From Plumapathes pennacea (Eukaryota > Cnidaria > Anthozoa > Antipatharia > Myriopathidae), in contig OZ038472.1 in NCBI GenBank assembly GCA_964036295.1, forward strand, positions 13,364,385 through 13,428,384: a stretch of 64,000 nucleotides of DNA. The letters run 5' to 3'. The notes beneath the pieces were generated by a model. The model saw only the letters and a program-made list of their open reading frames with translations, was not told the origin of the DNA and did no database searches. The translations under genes were made by a program, and so were the position numbers. Of the stretch, positions 55,233 through 64,000 are shown one piece after another. Numbering within the stretch: the first letter of the stretch is position 1; every line of letters starts with the position of its first letter.

Positions 55233-58200
55233 CATTATTATTGTTATTATTATTACTGTATTTTGCGAAATTCAGCTATGTAGGTTGATTAGCCTCGATT
55301 TTTCTATTCAGTCTCTTACATGAGATATATCATTGCAGGTACAGATAAGAGCTGATTGAACTATCAATTCTCACTACATCACTCATACATTTACTTCTCG
55401 AATGTTTGGAAAAATCTGTTCATAAAACATTTCAGGCCTCAATTGCCCTGAACCTGGTGATTTTCAGAATGGAAAAGTCTTTATCCTTGCTCGTGGCAAG
55501 CGGCGTTCCGCGAGATATTTATGCGATGATGGGTATAAGATGAAGGGGCCCGGCGTCAGACTTTGCAACAGAACAACTAGCAAATGGACAAGGAAAGAAC
55601 CTAAGTGCGGTATGTGAAAATACTTTGGAGAGGGCTAGAGATCTTTCCATTGCTTTCCTAATCGAAACATTCTACTCAAACTTCAATTCTCTCAAAAACA
55701 GCGTGAATGGATGTGTTTTCACGATAGTGCAGAGTTTTTATTTAAGTGGTTTACGCTATTAGGTTGATTCGAGTAGAATGTTAAATAAGTTTAAATCATG
55801 TTTGAGTGTCTTTTTTAATTAACCGCCGGTTGTAATGTACAAGAATGAACATTCCTCAAGGACATTTTAGCCCACGCCAAAATTCCTACATTAAAATAAG
55901 AATCGGAAAAAAAGAAAAAAAAAACTGACACACAGAAGCTGACATTTATTCACTTTATGGGTTGTTTCCCAATCAGATGAAAAACCAGCTCCGCAGTTTG
56001 CCCTTTCTCTACCGCTACAGTCCAAAACTCCTCCTCACAAAGTATCACTCCAACGTAGAAGCTGAGGACCTACAGACTTATTCACAAACGTGATTGAACT
56101 ATCAATTCTTACTACATCTGTGTGAACGGGTTAACATAATTATTATAATAATTCTTTGCTGGACAATTAACGTGTTTTGTACAATGCATTTCAGTACTTG
56201 CATGCCGGCCCAAACTTGATGCTCCTCCGAATGGTCGAGTCAAGATCATCCAATATATTAACGTGCCGCAGCTTGATATGGTTGCGAAATATAGATGCAA
56301 TGACGGGTATATACTAAAGGGCAGTACCACGAGAGATTGCCGCAAGGAAACTGACAAATGGACAGGAGAAGAACCTCTGTGCTCGAAAATCAATGGTATG
56401 TGCAAATAATTTAGGGAGGGGGAAGGTTTTAATCCTTCTATTGTGGTGTTTCCTTACTCTTATTATATTCTCTCAAAAATAGCATGAATGGATGAAGCTA
56501 TATTATCACTTCCAATAGACTAAAAGCCCAAAGTCAAACGAGATACAAGTCGATGCAATCTCATGCAAATTAAATTTTGACGCCCTTTTATGATCACAAA
56601 GTACCACAAATGATGGTCGACAAGCAAACGTTTTCTTGATAGCAGAAAAAATTGCGTCGACTCTCATTGACTCGCTTACGCTGGGTGGTCAAACGGTGAA
56701 AAACGTGCGTCGACTTGCTTGCAATTCAAAGCAAGTCAATGCAAGTCCGTGCAAATGTACTCGTGATGTACTCCGGATTATGGGTTTCTCAACGCTTCAC
56801 ATTTTATTTGACGTTCGATGGCCACAGATTGTCACGTACTCAATCAGATTACAGAGCATAACAAACAACTGAATCTGAACCACGCCATTACTACTGAAGA
56901 CAAGATCCCATATGGCCTTGCGAGTCCTGCTCAATTAATACTTCATATAACGTGTGATACATGCAAATGGTGGGCAAACGTAACGCAAGTCCCTGCAAGT
57001 TTGAAAACTTGCATCGAGTTGCAGCTCATTTTTTGCCAGGGCTTTAGACGAATTCTGATGCGAGTCAAATTCTTGTCACCTTTTATGGTGAAAGGACCCG
57101 TCACATTCTTTACGAACATAATGCACAAGGCTGTAAAAGTACTTTTTCAACCAACCGTAACTTGCGATTGACAGTTCCAGTCCTGGGGCTGTTTGTTCAG
57201 TTTCCTGTATCAGGTAAATTAAGGTCGTTAGAAATTCAGTAAATTGTATGTGCAGAGTGATTACCTTACCAGGGATATATCACTTAAGTAAGGAGAACTT
57301 GGCTTTTGATATCTTGCTTAGATGAGAGTTGATTAAACTGTCAGTTCTCATTACATTACTCATACATTTTTTTCTTAGTGAGAAAACCTAAAGCAGTGGG
57401 AGAAATTAAAGCACCCGCGTGCCCCGAAGACAAAGGTATGTGAAAATACTTAGTGGAGAGGGGGAGGATTTTAATCCTTGTATAACTTTTGACTTAAAAG
57501 TTTGGGGGAATTTGCATATATAGCCGAGTAAAATTCCATTTTGCTATTTTTGTTCCAGGCAGCTTTTCCCTGAACTTTGCCAGAAAGGGCATTAGGAGCT
57601 ATACCTCGGTCAAGGGAATGCCTTTTCTAGAAGCCATCACTGCCTGTTTCTGGATGCGATCCAGTGAGCAGAACACCTTCGGAACACCTGTCAGTTACGC
57701 CACCGGTTCTTCACTGTTTGGCAATGATTTCACGGTCTATAACTACAACAACTTCCAAATTTTCGTTAACAACAAACATTCTGGGTTAGCATATATATTT
57801 TCATATTATTTCGAGTCGAGAGTTATTGCCGATCTATTGTTGTTGTTGGTGGTGGTGGTGGTGGTGGTGGTGGTGATGGTGATGGTGATGGTGATGGTGA
57901 TGGTGATGGTGTTGGTGGTAGTGGTGGTGATAATAAAGGAGAAGTCAAGTTGCTGTGGAAGTCTACGATGGCAAATGGTTTGAACCCATGTGAAAAGTAT
58001 TGATGTCCCGATCTCTGGTTGTTAAATAAATGTAATAGGTTTCCCCTCTATTAGTTTTCGTAATACGGTTGGTTGAGAAGATTCTAGCGTGTTTCGTGAT
58101 TGGTCAGTTGTAGTTGTTCTTTTGTCCTTTTAAGCCTATGATGTCAGGCTCTAGTTTTCGATGTTTACGGCGGTTTAAACCCAGTAAGTTTTCACTAAAT

Positions 58201-60136
58201 GAACAAATGCATGCCACAAAAAGTAAAAATATATTATAATTAAAACGGGAACGGAAACAAGCCACACCGATGAACAAAGATTAAATAACTCACTTTCTTT
58301 TTTCTCTCCAACCAGTGAGTCCTCTGTTAGAGCTAACGACGGTAAGTGGCACCACCTATGCTTTACTTGGGAGAACACCGCTGGCTCGTGGAACATTTAC
58401 AAAGATGGCGTTAACAAAAAGAAAGGTTCAGGCCTTAGCAAAGGTTATACAATTGCTGCTGGTGGCTTGCTCGTACTAGGACAGGATCAAGATAAAGTGG
58501 AAGGAGCCTTTCAGGAGATTCAGTCCTTTGTTGGTGATTTGAGTGGCGTCAACATATGGAATCGCGTGCTGAGCAAACAGGAAATTTCCCAGTTGTCCAA
58601 ATCGTGCGACAAAGGAGAGGGAAACGTGTTCAGGTGGTCTAACTTCAAAAGTGGAATCCATGGACAGGTGAAGGTTAATGAACCGTCCACCTGCAAAGCA
58701 GGTAATAATCTCTCTGACAGTACTCATTAAAGTATAGCTATAGCTTCAGAACAAGGGATCAATGATGCATTTTCTTAGGAAAATCTGCATTGTGAGCTTG
58801 AAACTAAAAGCCAGTGAAAAGATTATGAATCATTGTACTGCGCAAAAATATCCCCTTAATACTCATGGAGATCCCCTCTGCATTTACAAAAGAAATGCAC
58901 TTTTGTTGATCTTAAACCTTTTTCTACTAAGAGCCCGTCAACTTGAGAATTCAAGTTTCTCCTTCAGGTTCTCACACGAGATATAACATACAATAAGGAG
59001 CTGTATTTAGTTTTAGGGCCTTGCTCAGAGGAAAAATTATTAAAGGGGCTCGGCCATAAGCTGTGACGCGCTGAAAACAGATTAAAATTCTCCCAAAATC
59101 AAGGCCGATGTTTTAAACGCGTCCTAACTTAGACCTGGTTTATCCCTAAATCAAGGTTTAGACGCCGCCTCCGTGAACCAGGTTTAGCCAGAGGCTAAAT
59201 TGCATTTTTAGAACGCGGATGAGTCACGGCTCACGAAGGCGAGGTTTAGACATGGGTTGGGTTAGTGTTTGGCATTCTTCTGCATCACCTATGCATTACG
59301 AAATGCTGTGCAGTGCAGTTACGAGTGTGACTATGAGAATTATGAGCTCGTGACCGTGTCAAAAGTTGGTTGAGGTGCCCACGTGCAGCGGATGGTACAT
59401 AAATTGGCATTTTGTTTCACCATTTTTGCTTGGCCATGTCAAAACAGTCAAGAACCACTAACTTCAGTGAAGGAAAGAAACTTCTCTTTGCCGAGTTATG
59501 TAAGGCGTTTCCCGATATCAAAAACAAACGGTGCGATGCTCGAGGTCGTTTTGTAATGCATCAACGAGGAGAATCACCTCTTTTTATTGTCAAACCTTTT
59601 TCGAGGAAAATCTTCCTCAAAAGGAAGCGTTGACGGAGGTTTTCTGCATCATATTCTTCGAGGGGATTTTATCGATCCCTTAGATGTCTTATTCGTCGGA
59701 CACATCCACGATTAGCCCATTCCTGCAATTGTTTATAGCGTGCTATGCCGTCCATTTACTCCGGTCAGATGTTAATGCCCTGGCTAAACCTACTCATGAG
59801 CAGCTTTAACTTTCCATTGTTTATTAGTCAGTGCTTAGACGCCATCTAGGCACGGTTTAAGATTAATCACGTTTAAAAAATAGGTCTCCTCGGTTTAAAT
59901 CTTGCTTAAACCAAGACTTTCTTAACCCCGGTCTAATCCTTGTTTAAAAAATTGGCCCGAAGGGTTTACTTCAAAATATACGGACCTTACCTCGCTATCT
60001 TCTGCGGCCTCAAATCTAGTCATACTTCAAAGCTGATTAATTAAACTATAAATTCTCACTACATAACTTATACATTTTCCTCTTAAAAGTTTAAAAGAAT
60101 CTGCATTTTAAACTTTTTTTTTTCTTTCCAGGTTGA
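53827..60136 (+). CDS. Secreted sushi-pentraxin protein
   Basis: Eight exons join in phase: 53827-53899 (signal peptide), 54298-54513, 55436-55609, 56195-56395 (one CCP each), 57379-57435 (short linker), 57559-57784, 58316-58701 (pentraxin/LamG-like fold), 60132-60136 (Gly and stop). The product has 445 residues. The pentraxin part shows FSLNFARKG, then WHHLCFTW at 58347-58370, close to the pentraxin H-x-C-x-S/T-W signature, and FVGDLSGVNIWNRVLS. Pentraxins bind microbial or damaged surfaces in a calcium-dependent way, and CCPs bind complement fragments, so a secreted recognition molecule is likely. AATAAA at 60301. It shares its leader with the factor B-like gene. Confidence 0.88.
54003..54275. 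repeat. Tandem repeat, 3 x 91 bp
   Basis: The unit AGCTGATTAAACTATCAGTT...GAGCTTGGGAGACCAA starts at 54003, 54094 and 54185. Single diverged copies of the same unit are scattered through introns of this window (for example 2600-2760 and 5690-5770 inverted, 44590, 45650, 46870, 55345, 57310, 60045), so it is a dispersed, SINE-like family that amplified locally here. Confidence 0.85.
54847..54894 (+). pseudogene. Decayed leader exon, copy a
   Basis: TTGACAGTTCTACTTCTTAG ... TTTCTGTCTCAG matches the 3' part of the leader exons at 53827 and 62569, but has lost the ATG and has GC at the donor. Confidence 0.6.
57166..57213 (+). pseudogene. Decayed leader exon, copy b
   Basis: GATTGACAGTTCCAGTCCTG ... 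CCTGTATCAG with an intact GTAAAT donor matches the leader exons. No ATG is in frame. It lies before linker exon 57379 and marks a former gene start. Confidence 0.6.
57840..57935. repeat. GGT/GAT microsatellite in the pentraxin intron
   Basis: A run of GGT then GATGGT units lies in the intron between 57784 and 58316; not coding. Confidence 0.9.
59103..59957. mobile_element. Harbinger-like non-autonomous element with Myb-like exon
   Basis: The ends GGCCGATGTTTTAAAC and GTTTAAAAAATTGGCC are inverted repeats of about 16 bp, with further inverted similarity inside (TAGACCTGGTTTA type). On the plus strand, 59436-59633 opens MSKQSRTTNFSEGKKLLFAE and continues KNKRCDARGRF, resembling the start of a Myb/SANT-like accessory protein, truncated after about 66 residues. 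No DDE nuclease is present. It lies in the last intron of the sushi-pentraxin gene. Confidence 0.6.
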
Positions 60137-60552
60137 GCCTGAGAAGAACTCAGCTTGTGTGCCCGACGAGGCCTGTGCAGATTAACATGATTACTGGGAT
60201 ATATTCCTTTTATCGTTAACAATCGGTAAAAACCATCTGTTGGCATAAGGAGTTTATCTAAGTATGAGTTAAATGCATTTTATGTGATTTCAATGGAACG
60301 AATAAAGAAACGGGACGCAGTACTGTTCATTTTTCTGGTTCACTATTTCTTCTGCAAAAACGTGCTGTTCGAGCTCTAACTAACGTTGACTATTATGCAC
60401 ATACAACTCCCTTAACCAGTTAAAACTTTTGGATATTTTCAATATAAATACATTCTATATTTCTAAATTTATGTTCTCTTACCATCATCAATTACTTCCT
60501 CCTTTGTTTCTTGGCTTGTTTGTTACAAACAGCCAAATCACAATCACATATT

Positions 60553-60650
60553 ATAACGCGTCACCGCGTGTAATATAGCCTTATCTAAACACGCGGGAAG
60601 TTGGGAGAATACGAGAGTAGCGTAGGGAACCACGAGGCCGCCGAGGATGT
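60553..60650. repeat. Half-copy of the 450-640 palindrome
   Basis: CGCGTGTAATATAGCCTTAT ... GGGAACCACGAGGCCGCCGA matches one arm of the palindrome at 450-640. It stops at the border of the duplicated segment 60644-62461. Confidence 0.75.
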
Positions 60651-62461
60651 TCTGTACCTAAAACAAAGCTGCGAACTGAAATAGAAGGTAAGTCAGTAAA
60701 TCTAGTACATGAACTGTGTAATGATGTTTGAACGTAGTGATTGCGTGGACCACAACTATGGAGCGCCAATATGGCCGCCCGGCTAATTGCCTAAAGGCCA
60801 AGTTCCTGTGAAAGGTTTGACAATAAAAACAATTCTGGAAGCAATTTTACGGCGGTCAGCTTTTAATATCTTCTTTTTTTTTTTTTTTTTTTTTTTTTTT
60901 CAGGTTCTTCAAAATAATTCGCATGTATATTTGACACCCAGGTCTGGCTTCTTCACAGCAAACCTCACGACTCACAGGTAACTGCACAGCGAAACTGACA
61001 GAAACTTGAACACAATACTTCTGAACACAAACGAGCTACCAGAAACTGCTGTAAAAGTTCTTTACATCTGGGCTTGTGCAGGGCTTGTTTGTAACAGCTA
61101 GGGGAACAAAGTTCTAAAGTCAAGACAAGTTTTGCCTGGAGAGTTCGTTTACGTAATTTAACGTCTCGTTGCAGTATTTGCTGATACCCACCGCAATAGA
61201 CAGGTGGAAAATTACTGCTAGCGTTAAATCAGATCTTGTTGCCTTGGCGGATTGGCCAGAAAGTACAAGTACCAGTTTAATAGTTAGGTAACCCTATACG
61301 GTTGATAGGTCTACGGGTAATTGTTCATAGCGCGTAGCAATACTTAGTTGATCTACCTGGAATGCGCGCTGTAAAGGGTGGCAATACTGTTATGACTCGG
61401 AAAGAGCATTTGCGTCTTATTAATTAATTACTCTGTTTCAAGAGAGTATGCTCTGTTCTTAATAATTAATTACTTTTGCGATAAATACAGCTAGCTTGAT
61501 CAGGTCCGCTATAATTACTTTGTGCGTTGTCCTTAACGCTAACAAGTGTTTCATATTTCACTGCAGTTGTTCCTCGGGACACAAGTGCTGACTTTCCAGA
61601 GGTAATTTGTTTTGTTATTCTGACTTGCTTCCTCTTGTTTAATTGATTGCCTTGTTATGATTATCATTGTATGAGATTTATCAAAGTCACTAACCTGATA
61701 TTGTTTGATGGATCATGATGACTGAAAACGGCTTCATGTTTGTAAATCAGGGCCCAGTTTTTCGAAAGTCGGTTAAGCTAATCCAGGATTAACGAAATTA
61801 TTTCTCTCGACCTCTCTCCCAATAAATTGCAGAGTTTTGTTCGAAGATGGATTAGAAAGCTTGTTCCAGCTTAAAACGTTATCAAGAAAGTCGTTGTAGA
61901 CGTTTCACGTTTTCGGACTTTATAAATGACAAGAAAGTTTAGACCTAATCCAGGATTAACCTAATCGTGCTTTGAAAAACTGGGCCCCGACAGACTGTGA
62001 CAAGTCGCGAGAACAAGTGCTATTAGAGTTCAGTGGTTTCTTGTCGAACGTTTTTTTGCCGTGACGTTTGACAGAACGGGCAGTCACGGGATCATTCAAA
62101 AAGGAAAAAAGAACTTTATTATACACTAGTTGCAGTTGCGGCTACGGTGACACAAATACGTTTTCTTTTGAAAATGTTTTTTTTTTTTTTTTTTTCGATG
62201 CGTTTACCGACAAGGTTCCGTCCACGCTTAAAAACAAAACGGTTTCCAAACTGAAGGTTTTTTCACTGTAAAGTTTTGAACATTTTTACATTTTACGATT
62301 TTCTTTTACTCTTTGTATCTACAATACAAGAATGGTGTTTTGGATTATACTTTGCAATAATTAAAGCAAAGCTATGGCGGCTGGTATGCGGACAGTTTGT
62401 CATAATAGAAGAAATACAGAGTGTTCCTAAACTCTGTTAAGCTAGGAGTACACTTGATGCT
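60644..62461. repeat. Upstream segmental duplication, copy 2
   Basis: This is the partner of 51438-53280 and includes MITE copy 3 (61750-61987). It ends about 100 bp before the leader exon at 62569 because the ~460-bp piece 53281-53740 is missing here. Confidence 0.82.
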
Positions 62462-62568
62462 TGTATATCCTCTATTTATTTGTGAGACGCTGTTATGTGA
62501 TTTCATTTCTGTTTGTTTTGTTTTTTTTTGTTGTTGTTGTTTTTTTTACAACAGGAAATTGTTGAAAC

Positions 62569-64000
62569 ATGTCGCAGATTTTTCTTCGAGTGGCCTTGAC
62601 AGCTTTAGTTCTGGCGCTGTCTGTTCAGCTGCGTGTAGCAGGTAAATTAACGTCGTCAGATATTTGGCTATATCTGCATCATGAGCGATCATCTTTACTT
62701 TTCTTTTCGATTGCTTAGGCTCTGTTCATATGAGAAATATTTGGCCCGGTGGCCCGAATCACCCTCCTCCTCGAGTCAAGTTTAACGAGAGGTCTTTTAG
62801 TCTTTTAATATCACTTCAGTAAGGAGAACTTGACATTTAAGATAGCTTGCTTAGTTCACCTCATTACATTATTCATACATGTTTTTTCTCGAATGTTTAG
62901 TGGGAGAAATTTCAGAACTTCCGTGCCCCAAACTTGATGCTCCTCAGAATGGTGGAGTCAAGATTATCAAACGTCAATGTCTGTACGTGCCTATAGAAGC
63001 GAGATTTACATGCAATTGTGGGTACAAGCTAAAGGGCTCGAGCAAGAGATTTTGCAACAAGCTAACTGGCGAATGGACAGGAAGCGACCCTCTGTGCTTA
63101 AAAGAAAATGGTATGTGAAAATACTTAGTGGAGAGAGGAAGATTTTAATCCTTCCATTGTACATGTAGTGCTTTCTTGTGCGAAAAGGGTTAAAAAATCA
63201 AAACATTAACTTCTCCCAAAAACAGCATGAATAGATGAGTGGAAGTCATGATGTTGCAGAGCTTTTATTATAGACATAGTTCGATTCTTGCTACCTTTTG
63301 TATTGAAAGTACACATATATTACGAACATACCATAAATGCTCAACCCTCCCCCCCCCCCCCACAAGGTCAATTTTTAAAATACGCCATTTTCATCCTTTC
63401 GACTGTGAGCAACAAAATTCGTAGAAAAGAAGGCAAATGACGTCACATTAGGTGTAGCAAGAAAATGAAGTCGTCAGAAATTCGGTCACACGTGCATCAT
63501 GAGTGATCGTCTTTACTTTTCTTTTCGATTGCTTAAGCCCTGTTTATATGAGAAATAGTTGTCTCGGTGACCCCCTCCTCCCCGAGCCAAGTTTGCCGAG
63601 AGGCACTGGTAAATTCTACCCTGTTACATACTGTGTAAAACAGAGTAAATTGTATGTAAATAAGCCACTTTTTGCTTGTAAATTGGAATCTACATGCTGT
63701 CTACCCATTTACGCAATGTGTAAATGGTAGAGAGTATGTTAAAATAATTTACACATGATGTAAATCATGTGTAAATTGTGTGTAGCTTCGTGTAAAATCT
63801 TTGCTAGTCATATTTACCTACTATGTAACAAAGTAGAATTTTCCAGTGAGGTATTTTAGTCTTTTACCAGAGATACATCACTTCAGTAAGGAGAACGTGG
63901 CGTTTAATATAGCTTGATCAGTTCTCATTACATTACTCATACATGTTTTTTCTCGAATGTTTAGCGGGAGAAATTTCAGAACCCGCGTGCCCCAAACTTA
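62569..64000 (+). CDS. Sushi-domain gene, 5' part (runs off the window)
   Basis: Leader exon 62569-62641 (MSQIFLRVALTALVLALSVQ) ends in phase 1. CCP exon 62901-63110 (VGEISELPCPKLDAPQNGG ... WTGSDPLC) is phase 1-1. A second CCP exon starts at 63965 (GEISEPACPKL) and is cut by the window end. The two intron-exon boundaries are near copies of each other, so CCP exons are being duplicated. Its effector domain is not visible. From leader and promoter it is the sister of the sushi-pentraxin gene. Confidence 0.82.

Noticed and set aside
56636-57171. 78- and 117-codon frames in the intron before the linker exon
   Set aside because: No domain signature, no splice continuity with neighbours; sequence is repeat-like (CAAGTC-rich).
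1-64000. tRNA, rRNA, riboswitch or bacterial-type promoter signals
   Set aside because: None recognised; the window is eukaryotic and no cloverleaf with A/B boxes stood out by eye.

Overview
The window is animal nuclear DNA: intron-rich, with GT-AG splice sites whose phases can be followed from exon to exon, many short inverted-repeat transposons, and metazoan protein families. An early-branching invertebrate, most likely an anthozoan cnidarian (coral or anemone), fits best. The reasons are a Notch gene with compact introns, a complement factor B-like gene beside sushi-pentraxin genes, and a group-1 glycosyltransferase domain of a type I recall attached to immune receptors in corals and anemones. 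The species cannot be fixed from sequence alone. All gene models below are hand-assembled from splice signals and reading-frame continuity.

Layout. (1) 841-11157 (+): a Notch receptor gene missing its leader exon, with about 20 EGF modules, LNRs, heterodimerisation domain, membrane span, RAM motif, ankyrin repeats, NLS and tail. (2) 11158-31480: a low-gene zone. It holds a Notch 3' UTR, a small membrane-protein family (12944, 24504 and a broken copy at 29748), a Myb/SANT-like minus-strand relic, a dead partial Notch copy (15951-19400), two copies of a ~1.5 kb duplicated unit (19561-21065 and 27510-29035), a TTAA-flanked element (23132-23912) and a THAP-domain relic. (3) 31484-42025 (+): a second Notch-like gene. 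Its ectodomain keeps the Notch exon-phase plan, but its cytoplasmic part has lost the RAM motif, almost all ankyrin repeats and the NLS, and runs in frame into a complete GT-B glycosyltransferase-like domain. All 15 coding exons join in phase to give 1,205 residues. (4) 44450-49592 (+): a factor B/C2-like gene (leader, three CCPs, VWA, S1 protease) whose protease has lost the catalytic His and Ser. (5) 53827-60136 (+): a secreted sushi-pentraxin gene. (6) 62569-end (+): the start of another sushi gene with the same leader. A ~1.8 kb upstream segment is duplicated ahead of genes 5 and 6.

How it fits together. Two families were expanded by local duplication. The Notch locus produced a conventional receptor, a dead fragment and a receptor whose nuclear effector part was replaced by an enzyme-like domain. 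In the sushi cluster, one leader exon plus phase-1 CCP exons was reused in front of different effectors (VWA plus pseudo-protease, and pentraxin). The Notch-glycosyltransferase chimera is the strongest candidate for an undescribed system.
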